Assembly (NCBI GenBank): GCA_022457065.1
Contig: JAJGBQ010000001.1
Coordinates: 1 to 64,000, forward strand
DNA from: Curvularia sp. ZM96
Lineage: Eukaryota; Ascomycota; Dothideomycetes; Pleosporales; Pleosporaceae
Direction of reading: 5' to 3'
DNA length: 64,000 nucleotides
The notes under the pieces: generated by a model
What the model was told of the DNA's origin: nothing
The model's database searches: none
The model's input: only the letters and a program-made list of their open reading frames with translations
Translations under genes and position numbers: made by a program
Shown here: positions 12,301 through 24,216 of the stretch, piece after piece
How positions within the stretch are numbered: the stretch's first letter is position 1
How the letters are laid out: every line of letters starts with the position of its first letter

Positions 12301-13510
12301 ACAGCTGTCTTGCCAGCGCCTTCTGATTGTCCTTCCACCTAAACAGCTCACGGGCGTCCTTCATCTTGTCAGCCGGTGCAGCTCGGCGCAGCTGTCTCTG
12401 CACCACTACAACGTCGTTATTGCTGTCCACCGTGCCCTCTCTGTCGCTGTCGTCGTACTCGCTCTCTGTGCCGGTTACCCCCTCGCTTGCGCTGTCCACG
12501 TCGGCGTCTACAGCTCTATCCCGCTGTGCCAGATATCTGTCTACCCGAGTCTGTTCGTCTGCGATGATCCGAAGATAAAAGCAGACAAAGCGGATTATGT
12601 AGCTAGCGTACGTTGCCTGACTCTCGGGGTTCTGCAGTCGTGCCAGCGGCCGCTGATCAACCACCGTCTGCTGCGCACTGCGAAGCCAGCGCCGCGTCTC
12701 CTGCGGCAGTGTTGCCAAGCCACGAACAGATCTCTCAATCAATTCTTCTGTCAACTTTGCAGCCTGCTGCAGCTTTGCTTCGTTGCGGTCGGGCAAGCGG
12801 GCTTGATAGCCTAGATGAGCGAGATTTCGGCCCTCTAGAAACGTCAACCACCTAGTCCTCTTAAACCAGCCTGTTTTATTAATCTTTGCAGTCTCTTCTA
12901 TAACTTGCATGTCCTCTTCTAGCTCTTTTCGCACCTTCTGCCATACATTAAGTTGTTATTAAACAACCTAATTTTGACCTAATTTTTTACCATTTTCCCC
13001 AACACCCAAATTAACCAAAAAATATTTTCGCAACCCCCTAGCACGAAAAAACGTCTAGACCTTAACAGAATTAAATAAAGTACTGTTCTCTCCCTTCCAT
13101 GCTTGCTAGTGATTTTTTTTCAAGTGTTTGCGCATCACGCTCTTATCTGTAGTCAGAAAATAGCATGTCTTGCAGCGCAGTCTATCAAGCGGCGTCCCTA
13201 GCTCTTCAATCGGCTTAGCGGGCTGCTCGGGAAGCTCGATATTCTTCGGCTCTGTCCTCTCATAATGCATAAAGCGTTAAATAGTCGCTTTGCGCACTTT
13301 TGCGGGCGTTGTATGCTGTTGTAATAGATGCTTATTAAGATTAATAACCCCGCTGCTATGCTGCTTGCAAATAAGAACGCCAAAGTCTTCCAAGAAGCAA
13401 AGAATATCGTCGCAGTTGTCTGCCGAGTCTATTCTTGTGCTGCGCGCTGGCGAGCTGCTATTGCTGCTCTCTGCGTTCTGTACGCGACTGTCCCAGATGG
13501 GTAGCTCCAT
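9355..13510 (-). pseudogene. Telomere-linked RecQ-like helicase, copy 2, stops only
   Basis: All minus-strand fragments from 13510 to 9563 are in one frame, interrupted by about ten stops that read as CAG/CAA to TAG/TAA changes, for example just before VVVLPTGGGKS (10650) and after FVSWC (10133). Domains in order: DUF3505-type Cys/His segment (LICKQH and HLLQQH, 13510-13277), a long middle region, Walker A PTGGGKS (about 10630), DECH box (about 10350), motif V ALGTGVD (about 9920) and motif VI QASGRGGRGG (about 9830). The frame continues past 9563 into a Cys-rich tail down to about 9355. The 12935-13276 stretch is AT-rich and may hold introns or lost sequence. This is the best preserved of three copies, but not functional as read. 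Confidence 0.9.
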
Positions 13511-13619
13511 AAGACGCTTGTGTTTAAGTAGAGTAACAAATTGTATATACGCAGAGATAGTACATGCTAAGTGTGAGTAGTAGTGTAGTAGTAGTAGTAC
13601 AAGTAGATTTATATTACTC

Positions 13620-14144
13620 TATATAGTTGTTTGTTGTTGTGCTGATACAACTAGTAGTCCGATATTGCCCTAGTTCTCACAGCAACGCTGTTGCTGGCGT
13701 CAAGCGCTTGTCGGAATCTCACAGCGACTCCGCATAGTAGCTGCGCGATACTAGCTACTATTAGGGGGACTAGAAAAGTCTTTCTTGGGAACCCTATATG
13801 CTACCATAGCGTAACCCTAAAGTTGGGGTTAGCTTAGGGTTAAGCCCTAACCCTAGCCCTAGCCCTAGCTGCGGCAACTACCCCATACAGCTATATATAC
13901 GAAGCTGCGAGTTTCGCGCTGCTATTAGGGAGACTAAGAAAGACTTTCTTAGTTAGCGCATATGCTATAACACTATCTAGGGCCTATACTAGGGTGCACT
14001 TAGGGTTAAGTCAACCCTAACGCTAAGCCTAAATAGTGCGGCTTATGGGTGTCAAAAATCCGCGGGTTTGGGGGTCAAAATGGCCCGATGCGGACGGAAA
14101 CCCTAACGCTAAGCCTGTTTCGGCGCGGGCTATGGGATAACCCG
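13620..14144. repeat. Module 2/3 junction with telomere-like repeats and a duplication
   Basis: No gene is seen. Degenerate telomere repeats (CCCTAACCCTAGCCCTAGCC and GGGGTTAGCTTAGGGTTAAG) occur at about 13806-13870. A segment near 13750-13800 (TACTATTAGGGGGACTAG, then GTCTTTCTTGGG) recurs in diverged form near 13920-13965, so about 165 bases are duplicated. A perfect 7-base-pair stem (GCGCGGG/CCCGCGC) lies near 14110-14140. Confidence 0.7.
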
Positions 14145-17100
14145 CGCCTCATATTGGTTAGGCCTAGGTTTTACTATTATATTTCTCTTCTATTACTTCT
14201 CTCTCTCTCTCTCTCTACTTATCTACTCCCTCTTCTCTCTAAATACTATAACTCTAACTCTTACTTAAACCTAGCTCCCTAACTATATCTTAACTCTATT
14301 AACCTATAAACTAAATATAAAGTAGTTTAGACCTAGATTTTACTATCTTATCTATCTTCTTATACTCGTTCTAGCGACTACTCTATTCTTATAGGTAATA
14401 GGTTTCCCCTAGTCTTACTAAATCTCTCTCTAAATACTATCTCCCTAACCTACTCTCTATTCTCTCTATCTTGCTTTTCCTACTCTTAATCTCTTCCCCT
14501 TTAGTATATAGTCTACTTCTAACTTTAAGTCCTGCACTCTACTATATTAGATTACTTATCTTATCATCTCTTTTACTCTCTACCTTCTATTAACGCCTCT
14601 CTCTTAGCTATTAACGGGTATATATTTCTTTCTTTTTATACTACCTAAGTCTACTTACTATTACTCTATAGCTCTATCACCCTCTATAGCTCTATTACTC
14701 TCTACAGCTCTATTACTCTCTACAGCTCTATTACCCTCTATAAGCTTTAGTATAAGTCGTATTGCTACTACTATCGCGTTTATAAATATCTAACTCTATA
14801 CCTTATATCTATACCGCCTACTAAGCTACCCTGCGTATATATTATCTCCCTTCTCTTTAAATTCTACTTCTCGAATCGTCTAAATCCTAACCCGTGTTAG
14901 CCGCGCTATATATACTAGCGGGATTACTACGTTTAGCTACTAATACTAATTCTCTATACTCTCTCCTATTACGTAGTACTTTTAACTAACCTAGCACCGC
15001 TAGTAGTTATTCTTTACCGTCTAATCTAAAATCTTCTTCTAAAACTTGTCTATATCCGCTCTAGACGCCCTCTCCTACGCTAAGCACCTTAGTACCTAGT
15101 GCTTCTTCTACTACTCTTCCTTTTCTATTATAAACTACTACCTAACTACCTAGTAGATTATATACCTACTCTATAGCTCCGTAAATATCCTCTCTACTAC
15201 CTCCTACTCCCGTGCCTAACTCTTATACTCTACTAACTATACCTTCTCTTCCTCTCTATACTAGTTATAGTATACTACCCTTATCTCTCTATACTTTACT
15301 CTAACCCTATTTAAGTATAAGCTTATTAACTCTCGCCAATACTTCTCTCTAATTAAAAATACCTCTATTGCCTATACGTTAAGATCGTCGCTCTTCTGCT
15401 CTATTCTCTTCTCTATCTCCCCGTGCTTTACTATTACTACTATCTTAAACCTCTCTCTATCTCGCCTCTTACGCCTACTCGCCTGTATAAAGTCCGTTAT
15501 ACTCTATAGCATCTCTATATATAAGATATATATAATCCCCGCGTAGTCTACTTCTATATCTAGTACTAACGTAGCTATAATTAGCCCTCCCTACTCTATC
15601 TACGTCTATAGCCGCTCCCTTTGCTTATCTATATCTACGTAATAATGTGCATAGTTAATCTCCTTAGCTATTTGCTTATACTGTCTCTTGCTTAGATAGT
15701 ATACTATCTCTTTCTATCTATACTACTATAGCTTCTCTACCTACTGCTTATATACTACTAACGCTATATCTTCTAATTTCCTATGCTAATACTACGATAC
15801 AAAGTATTAAGCGTTCGCCCGTGTTATACTTACCTAGATATATATTACGTTACGCACTAGTATACTTGCCTCTAGCTCCCCCTCCTATACTAGTAATAGC
15901 GTTATAGTTAGTAATATAATTAGGTAGTCTAGTAGCTATAAGTTCTTTACCTTAAGTAGATTCTCCTACTAGTACCGTGCTATAAATAGTAAGTAATACT
16001 CGTCTACTACTATCTACTATAGTAGTCTCTTACTTCTTAATAGCTAAGTATAGTCTAAGAAGTTACTATTACTTATTGTATTACTAGCTACGTCTACGCT
16101 AACTATAACTATAGACGCTAGGTTATTCTCGCTATACTTCTACTCTATATAGTTAACTCTATACTTACTAATTTGGCTAACTAAGTTTTCGATTAACGTC
16201 TAGTATAGTACTACTACGACTATTACCCCATTCTTCTTAATATATATTAGTAGTATAAATAGTAAGCTCTTGCTCTCTTTTATTAGAAGCACTACTACTA
16301 GTAGCATCTACTTATCTAATATAGCGTATAAAGTCTACTTCTACTCTATTAAATAGAATCTAATATTCTACTTTCCTAGTATTTACTATAGTACTCTCTA
16401 TATAGTAGTAGCTCGCGCGTCTTCTATCTAAACGGCCTTCTCTTTTAGGAGTATTAGTAGCCCTAAGATACTCTCTCGCATCCGCCTTTTCCGCCCTCTT
16501 CTACTCTTCTTAGGTACTTTAGCCTATCTATCTACGCCTAAAAAGCGGTGCTAAGTAGTACTTAGCGCCTAGAACGCGTTAATTAACTACGTGCTAAGAT
16601 ACTTAATAATATTAATTAAGACGCTATAGTTGCCTACGCCTATAACTATTAATCGTGCGTTCTATAGCTTAATTAAGTCTTTCTTGTCTTTATCTATCTC
16701 TACCTTATTAATCTCGCTAATCTTATTCTAATACTTCTTACTAAACGACTCTCCTACTATAACTCGCCTAATACTAATAGCTATATAATAGTAGTCTAGC
16801 GTGTGTAGCTCTATACCTAGCTACTTACCTATCTCGCGTCTTAGTACCCTCGTTAGTTAATCTATATTCTATACCCCCTACTTATTACTCTATACGTAGT
16901 CGTCTAAGCTACCTCCTAGCACGCTTATTAGTAGAAATTCTTAGAATAGCTATAAGTAGCTTAAGTATAGCGCTATAATCTGCCCTAGCCGTGGCGGCAA
17001 AAAGCGCAGCACTATTTTTAGCTTATCCTATTAAGATTATAACTTATAATAGTATACGACTATTATTATAGCACTATCTATAATAAAGACGTTATAGTCT

Positions 17101-18186
17101 TATAGTAGCCTATTATAGTACTATATTATTATAATCTTAGAACCTCGCGCTAGCTATCTAGATATAATATATATATAGCCTAGTATTAGCTCTAAGAAGC
17201 GGTCTATCTACTATAGATACGCCTATACTTTTTTACTTTTCTACTAGCTATTAGAAGTCTATAGTCGCATACCGCCTACTATACTCTATACTCTCGTTAG
17301 TATCTACGCTAATCTATCTAATAAATAGTTACTAGGAGTTATAATAAATAACTTACTCTAGGTTATAAATATAATATCGTCTTAAATTTTTATAAGATTA
17401 ATAAAAAACTATTTAGCGGTATTATCTATCTAGTATAGCTACTAAAACTTATCTTCTAGCTTAGCTTCTATACTCTAAGCTATAATACGGAAACGCTTAA
17501 TTATAATTAGCTAGCTACTAAGATAAAAGATCTTCTTATTAGGCGACTAGTACGCGTTACTAGCATTACCTTTATTTAGCGCTATATGCTTGCTATACGT
17601 AAGTAGACTAATTATAGTACTTATTAGACTAAATAAGCTATCTACTAGATACTTCTTGCGTATATCTAAGAACTACTTCTAGTCCTCTTTAGTCTAATTC
17701 TCGCACTTAGCTGCGGGTAATATCTTTTTAACTACTAGTATACAAACGTAGTAGATAACTCTAGCGAGTATATACAAGAAATTCTTTACTATACGTAAGT
17801 AGTTTATCTACGTATCTATACCTAGTATAGCTAAATACTACACTAACTTACTTAAAAACTTATCTATACTATAGCTTATAAGTATAAATAAAGCGAGCGA
17901 GTCTAGTAGCGCGTCTATTTATATAGCTATATTGCCGTCGTCTAGTAAAAGCTATAGTCGTATAGCTAGCTCCTTCTAATTGTCTTTCTAGCGAAATAGC
18001 TTATAAGTATTCTTTATCTTATTAGCGGGTGTAGCTCTACGCGGCTATTTCTATACTACTACTACGTCGTTATTACTATTAACTATACTCTCTATATTAC
18101 TATCATTATACTCGCTCTCTATACTAGCCTCCTTATCGCTTGCGCTATCCGCGTTAGCGTCTATAGCTCTATTCCTCTATACTAGA
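14145..18186 (-). pseudogene. Heavily RIP-mutated copy 3 of the subtelomere-helicase module
   Basis: The sequence runs collinear with about 8545-12530 of module 2. Differences are overwhelmingly C-to-T and G-to-A, for example AAGCGGTTCGGGCCCG in copy 2 is AAGTAGTTTAGACCTA here. It therefore covers the repeat block and most of the helicase gene, but no long reading frame survives. The copy ends exactly where the hAT element starts, in the region matching about 12525 of copy 2. The N-terminal part of the helicase does not resume on the other side of the element. Confidence 0.9.
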
Positions 18187-18440
18187 CTGGTAAATGGGCT
18201 GAGGTAGTGCTGGGGCAGGGCTGCCAAGAGTCGGGCTGGGGCAGTGCTGGGTTGCTTAATAAGCGGGCTGGGGCAGGGCTGGGTTAGATGACTAAGCAAC
18301 CCAGCACTGCCCCAGCCCGACTCTTAGCATTCGAGTTGGGTAGGGGCAGTGCTGGGGCTGCTAAGAGTCGGGCTGGGGCAGTGCTGGGTTGCTTAATAAG
18401 CGGGCTGGGGTAGGGCTGGGTTACTTAGTACTGGGTTACT
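18187..18440 (+). repeat. Left subterminal repeats of the hAT element
   Basis: Several copies of GGGCTGGGGCAGTGCTGGGT and the shorter GGGCTGGGGCAGGGCTGGG occur, one of them inverted (CCCAGCACTGCCCCAGCCCG near 18299). The spacers include TTGCTTAATAAGC and GCTAAGAGTC. Such arrays near hAT ends are typical transposase binding regions; binding here is inferred. Confidence 0.85.
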
Positions 18441-18641
18441 TAGTACTGTGTTATGCTAGGTCTTAGTTATTAGTTATATATATATATCAAAGACTTATCA
18501 CGCATAATTATCACAGTAGTAAATTGAAAGTTGAGAACTTATAAAACTTTAATTTGACTTCTAGCATATAGCTAGTTCTCAATTATAGCCATCCCTCAAT
18601 CATAAAAGCCATCAGTACTTGATACTCCATCATAAAATCCC

Positions 18642-19614
18642 TCAGAACTTAGTACCACTCATGCCAAGCCTGTTGAGATAGTGCTTGACAAGATCCCCAT
18701 CCTTCTTCTGAATGGTAACTCTCTTAGCATGGATAGCGTTTAGGTTGCAGTCTGGATTAGGTTAGCAGCTGTGATTAATATCTGTGATAATATAACATAC
18801 CCTCAAGAAATCCAACCAAGAAAGACTCAGCAGCCTCTTGAAGACCTTCCAACGCCTCTCTCTGGATACGCAGACCGTTCGGCTCGATCTCTGTTATGAT
18901 CTCCCTCACAAGTCGTACAAATCGAGTCTTTGGAATAAGCAGATTAGTGCACTTCTGCAATCTTTTGATCTCTCTCAGTGCAACAGCTAGTAATTCTTAG
19001 TCGCTTGCTGTGATAAATGACTGTGATAAACTTACTGCCAGGCTTAAACCTGCGCCTCCTGGTGGCGCCAGACGCAGATGGTTGAGCACCGGTCTGTGGA
19101 GCAGGGGCGGGCTCGTCTTCCTCGTCATCCTCGTCATCGGTGAGCTTAGGCGTGGGCTGCCTGAGCGTGACTGGCTTCTTGCGGGGGGCTTTGGGGGCTT
19201 TGCGAGCTACGTTCTTGAACATATTGCCAGTCCTACTATTGGTTAGCTATTACTTGTGATAAATTACCGTGATAAACGTACTCGAAAGCTGCAAGATGGC
19301 TACCAGTCGAGGCAGGGGGCGGAGTGGGAGGATCGCGAGTAGTAGGCCTAGCATTTATTAGCCATTTCCTGTGATAAATTACTGTGATAAACTTACGGAT
19401 CTGCTCGGCTACCTCTAGCAGAAAAAGGAGCATTGCCAGTTTTATTAGCTCCTATAATCTCAAGTTCCTCTTCAAGATCTTCTGGTTCGGTAGGTGTCGG
19501 CTCCCGAGACGGCTCGTCTTGAGGTAGCACACCCTCCTGTTCTGCCAACTCCGCAAACAACTGATCGCTTGGGTCCCCCACCTCGTCTCCTACTGGCTGC
19601 GCGGATTCGGACAT
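18642..19614 (-). CDS. Histone H3-like protein with acidic N-terminal extension
   Basis: Five exons: 19614-19397, 19347-19282, 19235-19036, 18986-18801 and 18751-18642 (stop TGA at 18644). The phases close exactly, giving 780 nt and 259 residues. Residues 1-95 are acidic and Pro-rich. Residues 104-120 form a basic tail reminiscent of H3 (ARKAPKAPRKK), followed by an acidic run (about 128-136). From about residue 155 the histone fold follows H3 closely: PGTVALREIKRLQKC, then RFVRLVREI, LQEAAESFLVGFLED and NAIHAKRVTI (229-237). The canonical RIRGERA end is replaced by a different 20-residue tail. Loop 1 is one residue longer than in canonical H3, so H3 variant versus CenH3-like cannot be decided. 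All four introns have GT...AG ends and carry the TTATCACAG array. A chromatin role for the transposon is inferred. Confidence 0.92.
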
Positions 19615-20110
19615 GGTACTTGATAAATCTCTGTGATAACTAGTAGGGTTGAGCTGAGAAATTTGGCGTTAGGATGGGAAAGTTAGAGTTGAATTGAGAG
19701 AATTGGGGGATAAGTGTTTGGCTGTAGAGTAGGTGAGAATTTTGTGGATATATGAGTAGGTGAAAGTGAAGGTGAAGGTGAGTGCACGGACCACCTCTGC
19801 GAGATAGTCAGCAAGAAATCGCCATAACTCAACGAAGCTGTGATAAGATACTGTGATAACTAGCCCGTTAGATAGAGCTACTCTAGCGCTTTCAAATGAG
19901 ACTAAAATTAAAGCGCTCCGACTTTTATTATCCGAGATATTGGCTGTATGAAAGATGTTGTTCGCTAGCGCGAAATCAATGGCGCACGGACCCCCAATTA
20001 CCTTAATAGGTGGACTATCACCAAACTTCCTACTCTCTCTTAGCAACTATCCCCCTCTTCCCCCCCCCCACCATACTAGACGTTATATCAGTACTTTATC
20101 ACAGTCAACA
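19615..20110. promoter_or_regulatory. Divergent intergenic region between H3-like gene and middle gene
   Basis: This is about 500 bases between two oppositely oriented start codons, likely holding both promoters. TTATCACAG-type arrays lie at about 19619-19642 and 19838-19859 (reading toward the H3-like gene) and a single copy at about 20094 (reading toward the middle gene). A GTGAAGGTGAAGGTGAG-like purine run lies near 19758-19782. No TATA box is assigned with confidence. Confidence 0.55.
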
Positions 20111-21295
20111 ATGCCGCGCACGCCAGAAATCAAGCGCGAGCCTACGACAGAGGCTGACGGCGACGTACCTGAGGGTCTAGCACCTCCACGCGTTGTCCAA
20201 GTACCCAAGGACTTTACTGAGCAGGAGTGGGCAGATCTTACTGAAGTAATAATCCCAGTCTATTATCACGGTAAATACTAACGTTAGTAGGGCTTTGAAA
20301 ATGAGCAAGACGAGATCAATTTTATCATTGCGCAACGTGGATCTGGAGGTTCCCGAAAGGGTCGTCCAACTGGTCTGCGAGTCCAATATCAAGGTCAGCT
20401 CAGTAATACAGCTCGAGCTATTGCACAGAGAGATCTCGCTGCGTCACGTACCAAGGAAGAAGCCGCTCTCCAACGCGCCAAAGATGCTGACCGCGCTGCT
20501 CGGGCGAAATTTCTCAAGTCACTCAAAGAGAAAGAATGGTATAAGACCGCCGGAGAGGACGAGAAGGATGGGATCATAAAGAGCCATCTTGAGGAGCATG
20601 AATCTCAGCGCTTTGAACAAAAGCGAAGTGGTAAGTTATCACAGTTTTTTATCACAGACATCTACTAATAGTCATTAGCTGATTGGATGACGAATGCTCT
20701 GCAAGCTGTGCACGCGAAATGGTCCAAGATCCAGAATGAGATCGACAAAAGACGGCATCAGCTCATTCTCCAGACTACCCCTAGCGACGCCCCGTCTGAT
20801 ACCTCTACTAAGGGGTTACGCGTTTCTGCTCGTCTCTATGGTCGAAAGGGGGTCGTTGACTCACTTATACGCAAAGAATATCTTCGAGGATTGGCTAAGC
20901 TGAACAACAACGCCTTTGAGAGCGAGCAAGCACGAGATGAGTGGCTCAAGTTTTGCGAGAACCTTTCTCCCGAGGAAAAAGAACTTGCTACAGATAGTTC
21001 CTGGCTGTAAGTTTATCACAGTTTGTTATCACATTCAACGACTAACTAGTATAGACAAGAAGAGCCTGCTTCTATCCTCGACCAGTTTGATCCAGATATG
21101 CGTCTTGAGGATGAAAAGCCATATATCGAGGGCTATGGTAGTGACGAGTGTGAAGAAGAGGTTGATGACGAAGATGAGATCATGGACGAGGATGAGGATG
21201 GCTATGGTAGTGACGATAGCTTTTTGGCTCCATAGGGGGCTGATAGTGCTGAGGTAGAGGAGGCTGAGGATCAAGACGAAGAGAAGTCTGAGTAG
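20111..21295 (+). CDS. Unrecognised charged protein with acidic C-terminus in the hAT element
   Basis: Predicted exons are 20111-20245, 20291-20630, 20679-21006 and 21055-21235, giving 327 residues in closed frame. The introns are 45, 48 and 48 nt and each contains the element's TTATCACAG-type motif. The same frame continues after the TAG at 21233-21235 for another 19 acidic residues to a stop at 21295, so that TAG may be a CAG nonsense change. The middle is Ala/Arg/Lys/Glu-rich and probably helical. The C-terminus is very acidic (DDEDEIMDEDEDG near residue 310). No known family is recognised. Placement beside an H3-like gene makes a histone-binding role possible but unproven. It could equally be a transposition accessory factor. 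Confidence 0.75.
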
Positions 21296-21592
21296 TGCTG
21301 GCTGTCCAAGCATATCTCTGACAATGCTCTAGTAGTTAGGGTTTAGAGTATTATGCCGGGGTTTATCCCAGCCAATAATCACAGTATAACCCCTGTGTTG
21401 ATCCAAACTTTCTCTTATATGAAACCCACTTCAGACATATCTAAAACAACACCAGTGTTTTAGATAATCTTAGCCTTGCTAGAAGCTAGAGGACTTAGAA
21501 CTTCCTACCATATCCAGTTTTCTACAGATAATATTTGTCCGTCTAGTAACTTTGATTTATCACAGTCATTTATCACAGATACAATCTTCTGG

Positions 21593-24216
21593 ATGGCTGA
21601 GCCTCCTACAGAACTACCAGATATCCTTGCGCATCTCAAGATGAGTGCTCCATACAGAGACAAAGGTGGTCTTAAAGACACACTTACACTCGTCCAGTAT
21701 CCAGTACTTGAAAATAATAGCAGTGAAGAGAACAAAGCGATCATTTTAAAGTGGAAGGAGTGGTGGAATAAAACACCGTGGGCCCAAGATCCTTCGAAAG
21801 AGGTTGCAAACTGGGGCTCTTCTTGTCGTACGAGCCAAATCTGGACAAACTTTGGAGAGGCTGCAGATATCCTAACTGGCCGTCCATATATCTTCTGCTT
21901 GAACTGCAGTTATATACTCGCGCACCCATCAGCTGGAAATATTGGTATAAGGCATCTTCATAGACATCGTCGAACCCAGACTTGCCAGCTTATCTCTTCG
22001 CCTATACACAACGAGCTATCGAACTCACTCCGCCAAAGTATCCCACCACCAATAAATATCAATCCTCGCGTAATACCAGCCTACTCAACTGAGACATACG
22101 AACAAGAATTAGTAAGAGTAGTAGTTGATAACTACTGGAGCTTCCGAACACTTGAGCGGCCATCATTCCAACGATTTCTCCAGTTTCTCCAGCCTAACGC
22201 TGTGATTATTAGCCGTTATAAATTCAAGTCGGCTTTTGAGTCACAATTTGAGAAGGCTTCAGCTGAGCTTCTTAATGATCTTGGCCAAGGAACAAAAATA
22301 TCACTTGCATTAGATGGTTGGGCTTCAAGTAACCATCTTAGTTTCCTTGCGATTAAGGGTTACTATATTAATACTCGATGGCAACTTAAAGAAAAGCTTT
22401 TGGATTTTATACCGATCCGTGGGAGACATACTGGAGCTTCAATGGCAGATGAAGTTCTAAAACTCCTTTCTAAGAGTGAACTCCAGAAAAAATTGCTATC
22501 TATTACCTGCGATAATGCTAGCAACAATAGCACTCTTACGCAGTCTCTTCAGCAAGGTCTACAACAACTTGGTATAAGCTGGAGTCCAAGTGAAAACACT
22601 ATTCCCTGCTTAGCCCATATTATCAACCTCGTTGTCCAGGATATTATCCAGCACCTAAGGCTGTCAGCTTCAACCGAGTCGGATAATGTACAAGATTTGC
22701 AGAGACAACAGATCAATGAAGTAGATGCCAACATCTCAGTCCCCAATTCACTTCGCAAGGGAAGAATTTTTTATCACAGTTATTTATCACATACTAACTA
22801 CAATATAGATTAGAGCAATCTGCATCATGGTTGACTCATCTCCTCAGCGATACGAACGGTTTCTCGCAACACAACGGGATCTACCATCAAAAAAACGCCT
22901 TGGTGTTATCCGTGATGTTAGAACACGATGGAACTCGACATATGATATGTGTGAGCGCGCAGTCAAGCTTCGGCAATATATCGATGAATGGCTCAAAGAT
23001 GAGATCGCATTAAGGGTCCCTATCCATACCGAAAACCTCTCAGAGGCCGACAACAATACTGATATTGATTCTCGGGATCTTAAGAGACTACGACTATCTG
23101 CGCAAGAATGGTCGCATCTTGAGACAGTTACTGAAATGCTTAGCCATTTTAAGACTGCCACAATGTCTCTAAGTCAAAGTCGAAAACCTCAAATACCATA
23201 TATCTGGCTCATGTATAATCAACTTTTTGATTTTCTTGATCAGATGGAGGTTGATTTAGGAGAAGACTCAGAAAATAGCAACTGGCCACAAGTAGTACAA
23301 GCTGCGGCAGCGAGAGGGAGGGCAAAGTTGAGTAAATACTACTCGAAAACAGCTAAAGAGCGTGGCTTCTTATTCAACTGCGCGACGATTCTTGATCCAA
23401 CGCAAAAGCTTACAGCCTACGAGGTATTATCACGGATATTTATCACAGATATTTATCACAGATAGATACTAATAGAAGATGTAGGATGAGACATGGGAGT
23501 TCCAAGACAAGCATATCTACCGGCAGCAGTTTCTTGATTATCTAGCTCGATATGATAATCAAGAAACTATACAGTCGACACCAAGCTCATTTCCTCGGAG
23601 GTTATCAAGCACTGAATGGTTTCGAAGGCCTACTTTACTTCGATCACAATCAAGCCAGATTTCTCTTTCAAGCCAAGATTCTTCAAGCCAGGACATTGAG
23701 GAGAGTAGAGGGTCAACCTATCAAGAAGGGGAGCTATATCTAAGCAGCCCTAGCATTGATCCACGGGAACATGTCGATATCTTAGCGTGGTGGAAAGCAA
23801 GTGAGACTACGTACCCCCACCTTGCCCAAGTTGCAAAAGATATTCTAGCCATACCAATTGCGCAAGTAGGTGTAGAGAGAGTCTTTAGTATTGCTAAGGA
23901 GGTTATTAACGATCGTCGACATCGGCTTTCTGCCAAAAAGATTCGACAACTCATGATTCTTAAATTTGCGAATTCTGATGAGATGGAGAGTCTTAATGGA
24001 AACTTGGACGAGCCTATAGAGGAAGCTACCCAATTTTCTGATAATGTCAGTGATTTGTTTGAGCTCCCAGCAGGTATAGAGGAGTCTGGGAGTCAGCGTC
24101 AGAGTCAGGATATAGATGAGTCTATAGAGGTAGAGGACGAGGTAGAACTTCCTCCACGAAAGCGTGTCCGCCCTTCGCGCTACCGTGTCCGCCCTGCGCG
24201 CTACCGTGATAATTAA
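21593..24216 (+). pseudogene. hAT-family transposase, probably inactivated
   Basis: Predicted exons are 21593-22759, 22809-23423 and 23476-24216, for 840 codons. A BED-like zinc finger is seen at about residues 100-125 (CLNC then HLHRH). The RNase H-like core shows LALDGWASS (Asp about 241) and TCDNASNNS (Asp about 307), then TRWNSTY. The C-terminal hAT dimerisation block includes HVDILAWWK and VGVERVFSIA. Two defects are visible: intron 1 (22760-22808) starts GGAAGA rather than GT, and exon 3 has TAG at its third codon (23482), in a Gln-like position. Both introns carry the TTATCACAG array. The protein ends in an acidic stretch and an Arg-rich tail. As read this copy is unlikely to make full-length transposase. 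Confidence 0.85.
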
